Positions 43,202 to 51,223 of a DNA stretch of 64,000 nt are shown here, one piece after another. Origin of the DNA: Bog-756 sp963769765 (lineage in GTDB: Bacteria; Actinomycetota; Acidimicrobiia; Acidimicrobiales; RAAP-2). The notes beneath the pieces are model-generated. The model had not been told where the DNA came from. It was given only the letters and a program-made list of their open reading frames with translations, and did not search any database. The number at the start of each line of letters is the position of its first letter. The stretch's first letter is position 1. The stretch is taken from positions 310,001-374,000 of the forward strand of contig CAVYNA010000003.1 of the NCBI GenBank assembly GCA_963769765.1, in the 5' to 3' direction. The position numbers and the translations under genes are program-made.

Positions 43202-44479
43202 TCACGCCGACGGAGCCGACCGGCCCTCGTCTGAGAGCGCCGGCTCGGTGGGAGCCGGAGCCCTTCCCGCGGTACGCCGGGCGGCCTCGAGGAACCGCAC
43301 CGCTCCGAGTGTCGCCTGTCGGCACCGGACGGAGACGAGGAGGTCGAACGCGTGCTGGGCCTGGGGGAGCTCGACGTAGGCGACCGGCGAGGTCGACAGG
43401 GCGCGCAACCGATCGACGAACCTCCGAGCGACCTCGACAGGAACCAAGGTGTCGTGAGTTCCGTGGACGACGAACATCGGCGGTGCGTCGGCGTCGACCC
43501 GGCGGTCCGGTGAGGCCTGCTCGAACACCGGGCGGTCCACGGCGACCTGGGTCTTCATCACGGTGCGTTCGAGGAGCCGCACGAATCCGGGCCCGAGCAG
43601 GCCCATCGCGTCGGGATCGCCCGTCATGTCGTAGACGCCGTAATAGGGCAGGCAGGCGTCGACCGAGGTGTCCGCCCCCTCGAACCCGGGCTGCCACTCC
43701 GGCGAACCCGGGGTGAGGGCGAGCAGGGCCGAGAGGTGTCCACCGGCCGATCCGCCGGAGACCGCCAGGAAGCCCGGATCGCCGCCGTACTCCGCGATGT
43801 GCTCCCTCACCCACGAGAGCGCGCGTTTGCAGTCGACGATCTGGGCCGGCCACGCCGCCCGGGGGCTCAGGCGGTAGTTGACCGAGACGCATACCCAACC
43901 GCGCATGGCGAGCTCGTGGAGGAGTGGAAGACCCTGGGTCCACTTGTTCCCCATCACCCACGCCCCACCGTGGATGTAGACGAGGACGGGGGCGCCCGGC
44001 TGGCGACGCGTGCGCCTGGTGATCACGTCGAGGCGGTGCCGGTACCTCCCGTCGCCCCAGTAGTCGATGTTTCGCTCCCTGGTGACGGACCGGAAGGGGA
44101 ACGGGACCGCGAGCACCAGGCGCCACCAGTGCATCCACACCGGCGAGACGACAGGGGTCTCCATGCCGGCGAGCGCCGCGTCGACCACGCGAGCGGAGCG
44201 GTGTGCGACCACCGCGAGCCTGAGCAGCCCGACCCACGAGCCGACCGCGAGGACGAGTCCGACCTGCCCGGTCGTCGAGCCGAGCGCACCCAGCGCGTCG
44301 CAGAGCGCCGTCGCCACGACCCCGATCGCGAGGAGGTGGAGAGGGAGCTCGTCGGCGAACCAGCCGAGCGTGAAGCTGATGACCACCAGCGGGCCACGAC
44401 GGACGGTCAGGTGGGCGCTCACGACGAGCGCCGCGACGACGGAGCTGACAAGGAGGGAGACCACGCCCACCTCCTCCAT
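43202..44479 (-). CDS. Membrane-anchored alpha/beta hydrolase (HSL-type esterase)
   Basis: 425-residue esterase. The first 110 residues carry about three hydrophobic helices; the hydrolase domain has the oxyanion motif VYIHGGAWVMGNK, nucleophile Ser in VSGGSAGGHLS, Asp in VVHGTHDTLVP and His in LPQAQHAFD, the full hormone-sensitive-lipase triad. Similar proteins hydrolyse short acyl esters. ATG at 44479. It follows the MFS/lipoprotein frame by 46 bases on the same strand and may belong to that operon. Confidence 0.88.
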   Translation of the reverse strand: MEEVGVVSLLVSSVVAALVVSAHLTVRRGPLVVISFTLGWFADELPLHLLAIGVVATALCDALGALGSTTGQVGLVLAVGSWVGLLRLAVVAHRSARVVDAALAGMETPVVSPVWMHWWRLVLAVPFPFRSVTRERNIDYWGDGRYRHRLDVITRRTRRQPGAPVLVYIHGGAWVMGNKWTQGLPLLHELAMRGWVCVSVNYRLSPRAAWPAQIVDCKRALSWVREHIAEYGGDPGFLAVSGGSAGGHLSALLALTPGSPEWQPGFEGADTSVDACLPYYGVYDMTGDPDAMGLLGPGFVRLLERTVMKTQVAVDRPVFEQASPDRRVDADAPPMFVVHGTHDTLVPVEVARRFVDRLRALSTSPVAYVELPQAQHAFDLLVSVRCRQATLGAVRFLEAARRTAGRAPAPTEPALSDEGRSAPSA

Positions 44480-44525
44480 CAAACACGCTCGGGGACCGAG
44501 GGGGCGAACGTGTCGCTCTGGGCGC

Positions 44526-45704
44526 TCAGGGTGCAGGCGCGACCGCCATCGAGGAGGCGCCCTGGCACACCGTGATGGGGTGGCCGAACCGCTGGGTGTG
44601 CGACACGTACGGCACCACCGCGTCGTAGCCCTCGACGACGAAGGCGGTCGTCGCTCCCGGGACCGCCACGACGTCGGTCGGGTGCTGGGTCCCCCGACCG
44701 CCCGGGCCGGTGGACGCGGTCTGCGGGAGGCGGATCGGACTCCCCGGTGTCGTGAACGAAGCCAGGGGCACTGGCACCAGCCAGTCGTTGGCCGGGTCGA
44801 CGACGAAGAGGGTGGTGCCGTCGGAGCTCACCGCGACCGCAGCCGGATCGGAGATCCCGAACCGGTCGAAGCTGGTGGCCGGCAGGGCCGTCGACGCCGC
44901 AGCCGCGACCGGGACCACCCGCCCACCGAAGTCGGTCCCTCCCTGGCCGGCCACGTACACGGTGGCGCCGTCGCCGGTGATCGCGAGCCCGTGCGGCGAG
45001 GCCACCGACGAGACCGTCAGGCCGGTCGGGATCGCGGGACGGGCCTCGGCGGTGGTCGTGTCGACCGGGACGACCGCGCCGGGGACGAGCACGTAGACCA
45101 TCGCGCTCCGCGGGTCGATCACCATGCCGTCCACGGTGTGGTTCGCCCCGAGATCGAGCGGCGTTCCGACAGCGTGGGTCACGGCGTCGACCGGCACGAT
45201 GGTCGTCCCGCTCGCCGCGAGGAGGGTGCGGCCGTTCGCCAGCATCACGATCGCCCTCGTCCCGCCCTGGCCCGGGATCGCGATCGGCTTCGACGCCTGC
45301 TGGCGGGCGAGGTCGATCGGGATCACCACGTTCGACTCGGCGCCTGCCGATCCGGAGCCCACCGACGCGGTTGAGCCGGCGGTGGTCGTCACCACATAGG
45401 CCCACCGGCCGTCGGCAGAGGTCGTGATGGCGAAGTTGCCGAGGGCCGGGGTGCCGGTCACCGGCAGGTGGATCGGCGGCTCGGCGACACCGGTCGCGAG
45501 CTCGACCGGGCTGACCGCGTCGGGACAGACGACGTAGCCGACGAGCCCGACGGGTGCGAGCGATGCGCCACTGACCGGACCGGGCTTCGGCGCCGCGAAG
45601 ACCGAGCAGCCCGCGAGCAGGGATGCCGTCCCGACCAGCGCGGCGAACCTCGACCGCTTCGGGCACCGGCCGCGATGTGCAACGTTGGGTCGGATCGGTG
45701 CCAT
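44526..45704 (-). CDS. Beta-propeller (YVTN-like) lipoprotein, possible separate start
   Basis: If initiated at the ATG at 45704, a 392-residue protein with a basic n-region, hydrophobic segment and lipobox (LVGTASLLAGCSVF). The mature part has repeated NHL/YVTN-like blades (ITTSADGRWAYVVTT, TSFDRFGISDPAAVAVSSDG), suited to ligand or protein binding outside the cell. The presence of a complete lipoprotein signal in the middle of the longer frame argues for separate translation. Confidence 0.6.
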   Translation of the reverse strand: MAPIRPNVAHRGRCPKRSRFAALVGTASLLAGCSVFAAPKPGPVSGASLAPVGLVGYVVCPDAVSPVELATGVAEPPIHLPVTGTPALGNFAITTSADGRWAYVVTTTAGSTASVGSGSAGAESNVVIPIDLARQQASKPIAIPGQGGTRAIVMLANGRTLLAASGTTIVPVDAVTHAVGTPLDLGANHTVDGMVIDPRSAMVYVLVPGAVVPVDTTTAEARPAIPTGLTVSSVASPHGLAITGDGATVYVAGQGGTDFGGRVVPVAAAASTALPATSFDRFGISDPAAVAVSSDGTTLFVVDPANDWLVPVPLASFTTPGSPIRLPQTASTGPGGRGTQHPTDVVAVPGATTAFVVEGYDAVVPYVSHTQRFGHPITVCQGASSMAVAPAP

Positions 45705-47423
45705 TGCAGGTGCCGACCATAGCGACGCTCTCCCGTCGGGACCGGGCGGAACACCCGGTCCGGTCGCATGCGCACGGTCAGGACGCCGGCAAGGTCCCGT
45801 CGACCGGGTCGACCGGGTCGACCGGGTCGACCGGGTCGACCGGGTAGGCGCGGTGTCGGGGAGACCCGGAGGTGCCCGGTTCGGAAGGAGCAAGAGGACG
45901 ACCAACGCGGCGAGGGCGACCACGACCGCCCCCACCGTGACCGCGAGGCCCATGCCGGAGACGAACGCCGCACGCGCCGCATCGGCCAGCGCGAGACCGA
46001 GCCCGCCACCGACATGGGCGGCCACCCCGAGTGCCCCGCCGAGGGATCCGGTGATCAGGTCGTGCACCGGCGGCGGGATCGGCACGTGGGCGAGCGCGGG
46101 ACTGATCTCGTCCCGATAGCGCGTGTTGAGGAGGCTCCCGAGCACGCCGACGCCGAGTGCCCCGCCGGTCTGCAGCGCGGCTCCGTTCGTGGCGGAGCCC
46201 ACACCGGCCCGTTCCGGCGGGAGCGAGCCCATCACCGACTCGGTACACGGTGCGAACGCGAGACCGGTGCCGATGCCGAGGAGGAGGAGTGCGGGGAGCA
46301 CCTCTGCGTAGGTGGTGTGGACGGTCACCCGGGAGAGGATCGCGAAGCCGATCGCAATGAGGACCATTCCGAGGGCGACGACCGGCTTGGTGCCGATCCG
46401 CCGCACGATCAGGATCGAGACCGGCGCGACGACGAGCAGGACCCCGGCGATCGGCGCGACGCGCAGTCCGGTCTGGAAGGCGCTGTAGCCGAGAGAGAAC
46501 TGGAGGTACTGCGTGAGAAGGAAGAGCGCGCCCATCAGAGCGAAGACCACCATCCCCATCGCGCCGATCGCGACCGAAAACCGGCGCGACCGGAAGAAGG
46601 AGAGCTCGAGCATCGGGTGGGTCGAATGCCGCTCCCAGAGGACGAAGGCGGTGAGCACGGTGAGCGCACCGACGATCGCACCGAGCACCAGCGGGGACGT
46701 GAACGATCGGATCGGCGCCTCGATGATGCCCCACAGCAACAGCCCCATCCCGAGGATCGAGAGGACCGCGCCCAGCGGATCGGGGCGCTTGGACTCGGGA
46801 TCCTTGGAGTTCGGCACGATCCAGGCCACCGCGACCAGGCCGAGGAGGGCGACGGGCACGTTGACCAAGAAGACCGATCCCCACCAGTAGTGCGCCAACA
46901 GCCACCCGCCCGCGACCGGCCCGATCGCCACGCCGAGACCGGTGGTACCCGACCAGATCCCGATAGCACGTGCCCGGTCGTCGGCGTCGGTGAACACGTT
47001 GGTGAGGATCGAAAGGGTCGACGGCAAGATGCATGCCGCACCGATCCCCATGAATGCGCGCGACGCGATGAGCCGGCTCGGCGTGTCCGCGAACGCCGAC
47101 GAAGCGGAGCCGGCGGCGAAGATGGCGAGGCCCACCATGAAGACCCACTTGCGTCCGACCCGGTCGCCGAGGCTGCCCGCGACCAGCAGCAGGCCTGCGA
47201 AGACGATCGCATAGGCGTCCACGATCCACTGCAGCTCGCTCGAGGAGGCGTGCATGCTGCGGACGATCGCCGGCAGGGCCACGTTGAGGATCGTGTTGTC
47301 GAGGCTGATGATGAGCAGGCTCACGCAGAGCACGGCGAGGACGAGCCACCGCCACCGCTCCGGCGGGTCACCTCGACGGGCGTCGTGCCCGCGGGTCGGG
47401 CGGGCGGCTCCGATCGCGGTCAT
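44526..47423 (-). CDS. DHA2-family MFS exporter, frame continuous with a beta-propeller lipoprotein
   Basis: One uninterrupted frame of 965 residues. Residues 1-520 are a 14-helix drug:H+ antiporter of the EmrB/QacA type (LIISLDNTILNVALPAIVRS, GDRVGRKWVFMVG, the motif C-like GSVFLVNVPVALLGL region). A linker of five Thr-Arg-Ser repeats follows, and then a sequence with its own ATG (45704), signal peptide and lipobox. It is either a true fusion or two genes whose separating stop was lost in the repeat or by an error. The start overlaps the ABC ATPase stop as ATGA, so it is part of an efflux operon. Confidence 0.8.
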   Translation of the reverse strand: MTAIGAARPTRGHDARRGDPPERWRWLVLAVLCVSLLIISLDNTILNVALPAIVRSMHASSSELQWIVDAYAIVFAGLLLVAGSLGDRVGRKWVFMVGLAIFAAGSASSAFADTPSRLIASRAFMGIGAACILPSTLSILTNVFTDADDRARAIGIWSGTTGLGVAIGPVAGGWLLAHYWWGSVFLVNVPVALLGLVAVAWIVPNSKDPESKRPDPLGAVLSILGMGLLLWGIIEAPIRSFTSPLVLGAIVGALTVLTAFVLWERHSTHPMLELSFFRSRRFSVAIGAMGMVVFALMGALFLLTQYLQFSLGYSAFQTGLRVAPIAGVLLVVAPVSILIVRRIGTKPVVALGMVLIAIGFAILSRVTVHTTYAEVLPALLLLGIGTGLAFAPCTESVMGSLPPERAGVGSATNGAALQTGGALGVGVLGSLLNTRYRDEISPALAHVPIPPPVHDLITGSLGGALGVAAHVGGGLGLALADAARAAFVSGMGLAVTVGAVVVALAALVVLLLLPNRAPPGLPDTAPTRSTRSTRSTRSTRSTGPCRRPDRAHATGPGVPPGPDGRASLWSAPAMAPIRPNVAHRGRCPKRSRFAALVGTASLLAGCSVFAAPKPGPVSGASLAPVGLVGYVVCPDAVSPVELATGVAEPPIHLPVTGTPALGNFAITTSADGRWAYVVTTTAGSTASVGSGSAGAESNVVIPIDLARQQASKPIAIPGQGGTRAIVMLANGRTLLAASGTTIVPVDAVTHAVGTPLDLGANHTVDGMVIDPRSAMVYVLVPGAVVPVDTTTAEARPAIPTGLTVSSVASPHGLAITGDGATVYVAGQGGTDFGGRVVPVAAAASTALPATSFDRFGISDPAAVAVSSDGTTLFVVDPANDWLVPVPLASFTTPGSPIRLPQTASTGPGGRGTQHPTDVVAVPGATTAFVVEGYDAVVPYVSHTQRFGHPITVCQGASSMAVAPAP
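45799..45843. repeat. Five copies of GTCGACCGG
   Basis: Perfect 9-bp tandem array encoding Thr-Arg-Ser repeats at the junction between the MFS and propeller parts. Length changes would keep the frame. Confidence 0.9.
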
Positions 47424-48103
47424 CCCACCGTCGCCAGGATCTTTCCGTCCTGCATCTCGATCGTCCGGTCGGCGGACGCCGCAACGGCATGGTCATGGGT
47501 CACCAACACGATCGTCTTTCCGGCCGCATGCACCCGCTGGAAGAGCTCGACCACGCGCTTGCTCGAGACCGAGTCGAGGCTGCCGGTCGGCTCGTCGGCG
47601 AGCAGGAACTGCGGGTCGTTGGCGAGCGCCCTTGCGATCGCGACCCGCTGACGCTCGCCGCCGGAGAGCTGGGTGGGACGGCGGAATTCGCGGCCGTCGA
47701 GCTCCACGTCGGCGAGCAGCTGCAGCGCCCGTTGCCGGCGCGCGTCACGCCGGAGCGGACCGCCGAACATCGCAACTTCGACGTTCGCGACGACGGGCTG
47801 CTGGGGAAGGAGGTTGTGCAGCTGGAAGACGAGGCCGACGTCCTCGCGCCGGAAGCGACTGATGTCGCGGACGCGGGAGAGATCGAGCCCGCCGACGGAC
47901 ACCGTCCCGGACGTCGGGACGTCGAGCGAGGCGACGAGGTGCAGCAGAGTCGACTTGCCGCAACCGGAAGGACCCGTGATCGCCACGAATTCCCCGCGCC
48001 GGACCTCGAGGTCCACCGACCGGAGCGCGCGCACGTTGCCCTCGAAGACGCGGGACACCCCTCGGACCTCGATTCCCGCGTCGGGTCGTGTCCGTTCACT
48101 CAT
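47420..48103 (-). CDS. ABC transporter ATPase (LolD/MacB type)
   Basis: 227-residue ATPase: ITGPSGCGKSTLLHLVASLD, the Q-loop VFQLHNLLPQQP, LSGGERQRVAIARAL, LLADEPTGSLD. This pattern serves FtsX-like permeases in lipoprotein, peptide or macrolide export. The ATG overlaps the permease 3' end by 8 bases and its stop overlaps the MFS start. Confidence 0.92.
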   Translation of the reverse strand: MSERTRPDAGIEVRGVSRVFEGNVRALRSVDLEVRRGEFVAITGPSGCGKSTLLHLVASLDVPTSGTVSVGGLDLSRVRDISRFRREDVGLVFQLHNLLPQQPVVANVEVAMFGGPLRRDARRQRALQLLADVELDGREFRRPTQLSGGERQRVAIARALANDPQFLLADEPTGSLDSVSSKRVVELFQRVHAAGKTIVLVTHDHAVAASADRTIEMQDGKILATVG

Positions 48104-49214
48104 GGCTCAACGCCTCGAGGGGAGTGAGACGCGCCGCTCGGACAAGCGGGTAGATCGCTCCGAGCAGGGTCATTCCGAGCGCGGTGAACAGGGCGCGCCA
48201 GAACGCGCCTGCAGAGAAGCTCGTGTGCAGGATGCCCTTCAGGGCGGGCAGCTGCTCGAGGCCCCACGACACCAGAAACGACAGCCCGACCCCGACCATG
48301 GCTCCGAGCAGAGCCAGGACCAGGCTCTCCCCGAGGAGGAGGCCGACCAGACGCCGCCGCGTCCAGCCGATGGACCGGAGCAGGCCGAACTCCCGGATCC
48401 GCTCGAACACCGTGAGCAGCATCGTGTTCCCGACGATGACGGCGCCGATGACGATCGCGAGCGCCGTCGAACCGGTGACGGCGGCCTGCAGGTACACGAG
48501 GTTGCGGTCGGCCCGACCGAACTGGGTCGCGGTGCGGATGGTGGTGAGCTGCGGCATCTCGTGGTCGATTCGGGCGGTGACGGTGGAGATCCGCGTGCCC
48601 GGGGTCACCTTTGCGAACACGAGCGTGACGATGCCCGGCACCCGGTTGTACCCCTGGACGGCCGGGAGCGGGAACATCGCTCCCGAGTCGCCGAACTCGT
48701 TTCCGGTCGAGTAGATGCCCACCACCGTGTTGGTCGTGCCGTTCCCTTTGAAGGAGTCACCGACGTGGAGTCCGAAGTTCGACGCGGCACGCCAGCCCAG
48801 CAGGACCTCGTTGGTCGCGGTCGCGCCGTATGGCCGACCTGCCACGAGGGTGACGCCGAAGGACGCGAGGTCCTGGGGGTTGATCCCGATCTCGATGAAG
48901 ACCGGGTTGCCGGCGTTCAGGTGCTCGGTCTCGACGAGGACCCCGACTGCGCTCGCGACGCCGGGCGTCGCCGCGATCCTCGCCAGCTCGGTCTGGTCGA
49001 TCGTGCTCGAGAGAAGGTCGTTGACATTCTTCTGTGCGACGGTGAAGTCGGCCTTGCCGATTCCCATGACTGCCGCGGCGGACTGCTCGAGACCACTGCT
49101 CGTGACCGCGAGGGTGACCACGGTCATCACCGCGAACGCGATCGCGAACGCGAGCCCGAACGACCGGCTCTTGCGCATCCAGAGGTTGCGGAGCGTGAAG
49201 GAGGCAAAGGTCAT
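48096..49214 (-). CDS. FtsX-like ABC transporter permease
   Basis: 372-residue MacB/FtsX-type permease: one helix, a large extracellular domain (residues about 45-235) and three C-terminal helices with the FtsX block FERIREFGLLRSIGWTRRRLVGLLLGES and the end LVRAARLTPLEALSHE. ATG at 49214 is inside ATGA shared with a 22-codon leader frame. Works with the adjacent ATPase; a DosR-like box lies 119 bases upstream. Confidence 0.9.
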   Translation of the reverse strand: MTFASFTLRNLWMRKSRSFGLAFAIAFAVMTVVTLAVTSSGLEQSAAAVMGIGKADFTVAQKNVNDLLSSTIDQTELARIAATPGVASAVGVLVETEHLNAGNPVFIEIGINPQDLASFGVTLVAGRPYGATATNEVLLGWRAASNFGLHVGDSFKGNGTTNTVVGIYSTGNEFGDSGAMFPLPAVQGYNRVPGIVTLVFAKVTPGTRISTVTARIDHEMPQLTTIRTATQFGRADRNLVYLQAAVTGSTALAIVIGAVIVGNTMLLTVFERIREFGLLRSIGWTRRRLVGLLLGESLVLALLGAMVGVGLSFLVSWGLEQLPALKGILHTSFSAGAFWRALFTALGMTLLGAIYPLVRAARLTPLEALSHE

Positions 49215-49279
49215 GCCGGGCGCACTCCGCCCACTTGGGACACCCACAGCTCTCCTGCCGCGCCGCTCCCTCGATTCAC
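49211..49279 (-). CDS. 22-residue leader frame before the ABC permease
   Basis: GTG at 49279 with AAGGAGG five bases upstream, ending in TGA that overlaps the permease ATG. The strong ribosome site lies here and not before the permease, so translation of the permease is probably coupled to it. The peptide matches nothing known. Confidence 0.35.
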   Translation of the reverse strand: MNRGSGAAGELWVSQVGGVRPA

Positions 49280-49304
49280 CGCATCCTCCTTCTCCTCTCA
49301 CGCC

Positions 49305-49347
49305 ATGGTCGGGCCGGCGACCCGGTGCGGCTAGGGCCGAAGGTCAT
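49305..49347 (-). promoter_or_regulatory. DosR-like box and -10 for the ABC/MFS efflux operon
   Basis: ATGACCTTCGGCCCT read on the minus strand (49333-49347), 22 bases, then GACCAT (49305-49310). The box resembles the DosR consensus GGGACTWWAGTCCC, and an identical 15-mer lies before the universal stress operon. Spacing matches the other boxes in this region. Confidence 0.6.
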
Positions 49348-49379
49348 CGCAGGTAGGAGTCGCCAAGTCCCGGCGGCGC

Positions 49380-49423
49380 GGGACCTTTGGCCCTGCCTCG
49401 CCCAGAGGGCTGCTCCGTACCAT
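49380..49423 (+). promoter_or_regulatory. DosR-like box and -10 for cydDCAB
   Basis: GGGACCTTTGGCCCT (49380-49394), 23 bases, TACCAT (49418-49423), then cydD nine bases later. This is the best match in the window to the DosR consensus and lies where an activator would contact RNA polymerase from the -35 region. Confidence 0.65.
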
Positions 49424-49432
49424 GAGACGAGC

Positions 49433-51223
49433 ATGGAGGCGACGACCGTGGGCGATCCACCCCGCCAGGAGGCCCGGTCCGCCGCGGACGCGGACGCGGC
49501 CGCGACCCCGGCGACCGCGGCGGACCCCGATCAGCGGCCCCCTCCCGCCGCCGCCGTCCAGCGCAGGCTTGCGGGGGTGACCCGCGGCAGCCGCCGGTTC
49601 CTCGTGGTGAGCGTCGTGCTCGGCGTCGCAACTGCTGTCGCGGTCACCGGACAGGCCTGGTTCCTCTCGACCGTCGCCTCCGGCGCGTTCGTCCGCGGGC
49701 GGACGTTGTCCGAGCTCGTCGTGCCGGTCCTGGCCCTCCTCGGGGTGGTCGTCGCACGGGCGCTGATCGCATGGGGATCGGAGCGATCGGCCGTCCGGGC
49801 ATCGGTCAGTGCGAAATCGGCGCTCCGCCGCGCGCTGGCCGAGCGCGCGGCGACAGGTCCGTCGACCGGCGCGAGCGGACCCACGGGCGGACCGGCTGCG
49901 ATCGCCGTGCTCGCCACGACGGGCATCGACGCCCTCGACGGCTACTTCTCCCGCTACCTCCCCCAGGTCTTCCTCGCAGTGATCGTCCCGCTCACGGTGA
50001 TCGCCGTCATGGCCGCCAACGACTGGATCTCGGCGGTGATCGTCGCGGTCACGGTCCCCCTCATCCCGCTCTTCGGCGCACTGGTGGGCGCCGCCACACG
50101 CGAGCACAGCGACCGGGAGCTACGGACGCTCCAGCGGCTGGCCGCGCACTTCTACGACGTCGTGGCCGGCCTTCCGACGCTCAAGGTGTTCGGGCGGGCG
50201 AAGGCGCAGGCGAAGGCGATCGAGGAGAGCTCCGAGCGCTACCGCGTCGCCACGATGTCGACGCTCCGCATCTCCTTCCTCTCCTCGCTCGTCCTCGAAC
50301 TGGTCGCCACCGTCTCGGTGGCGCTCGTCGCCGTCGCGGTCGGACTCCGACTGCTCGGCGGGCACCTCCCGTTCTCCACGGCACTCTTCGTCCTGGTGCT
50401 CGCGCCCGAGGCCTACCTCCCGCTCCGAGCGCTCGGGACCCACTACCACGCGTCCGCGGCGGGGATCGCCGCCGCGGAGCAGGTCTTCACGGTGCTCGAC
50501 CGGCCGGTCGGGACCGGACGGGTCGGGACCGGACGGCTCGGGCTGGCGGTTCCCGAGCTCACTCGCTCCGGCCTCGCGGTCGAGGGGCTCTCCGTCGTCC
50601 ACGCCGGCAGGCGTCGTCCGGCCCCGGACGGGCTCACCTTCACCGTCGCGACAGGGGAGGTCGTGGCCCTGGTGGGCCCGAGTGGGAGCGGGAAGTCGAC
50701 CGTCCTCTCGGTCCTCTGCGGCCTGACGGCTCCGACGCGTGGCTCGGTGTGGATCGGCGGCACCGACCTCGCCGCGCTCGACCTCGAGTCCTGGAGATCC
50801 ACCCTCGCCTGGGTGCCCCAACGGCCGCACCTCTTCACCGCCTCGGTCACGGACAACGTGCTGCTCGCCGAGCCGGGGGCCGGACCACGGGCGTTGCACG
50901 CTGCGATGGCCGACGCCTGCCTCGACGAGGTCGTCGCCCGACTGCCGGACGGTGCGGCGACCCGCTTGGGAAGTCGCGGGGTGGGCCTGTCCCATGGGGA
51001 ACGTCAGCGGGTCGCTCTCGCGCGTCTGTTCCTCCGCGACGCCCCGGTGCTGCTCCTCGACGAGCCGACCGCGCATCTGGACGGCCGGACGGAGGACGCC
51101 GTGGTGGAAGCGCTCGCGCGCCGGACCATCGGGCGCACCGTCCTCCTCGTGACCCACCGCCCAGCGCTCCTCGGGCTGGCGGACCGGATCGTCGAACTGA
51201 CTCCTGCAGAGGTCGGTCGATGA
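49433..51223 (+). CDS. cydD: Thiol reductant ABC exporter subunit CydD
   Basis: 596-residue ABC exporter half: membrane domain (residues about 50-340) and ATPase with VGPSGSGKSTVLSVL, LSHGERQRVALARL and PVLLLDEPTAHLD. With CydC it exports cysteine/glutathione and is needed to assemble cytochrome bd. A disordered Ala/Asp-rich N-terminus of about 45 residues precedes the first helix. First gene of cydDCAB, followed by ATGA overlap with cydC. Confidence 0.92.
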   Translation: MEATTVGDPPRQEARSAADADAAATPATAADPDQRPPPAAAVQRRLAGVTRGSRRFLVVSVVLGVATAVAVTGQAWFLSTVASGAFVRGRTLSELVVPVLALLGVVVARALIAWGSERSAVRASVSAKSALRRALAERAATGPSTGASGPTGGPAAIAVLATTGIDALDGYFSRYLPQVFLAVIVPLTVIAVMAANDWISAVIVAVTVPLIPLFGALVGAATREHSDRELRTLQRLAAHFYDVVAGLPTLKVFGRAKAQAKAIEESSERYRVATMSTLRISFLSSLVLELVATVSVALVAVAVGLRLLGGHLPFSTALFVLVLAPEAYLPLRALGTHYHASAAGIAAAEQVFTVLDRPVGTGRVGTGRLGLAVPELTRSGLAVEGLSVVHAGRRRPAPDGLTFTVATGEVVALVGPSGSGKSTVLSVLCGLTAPTRGSVWIGGTDLAALDLESWRSTLAWVPQRPHLFTASVTDNVLLAEPGAGPRALHAAMADACLDEVVARLPDGAATRLGSRGVGLSHGERQRVALARLFLRDAPVLLLDEPTAHLDGRTEDAVVEALARRTIGRTVLLVTHRPALLGLADRIVELTPAEVGR

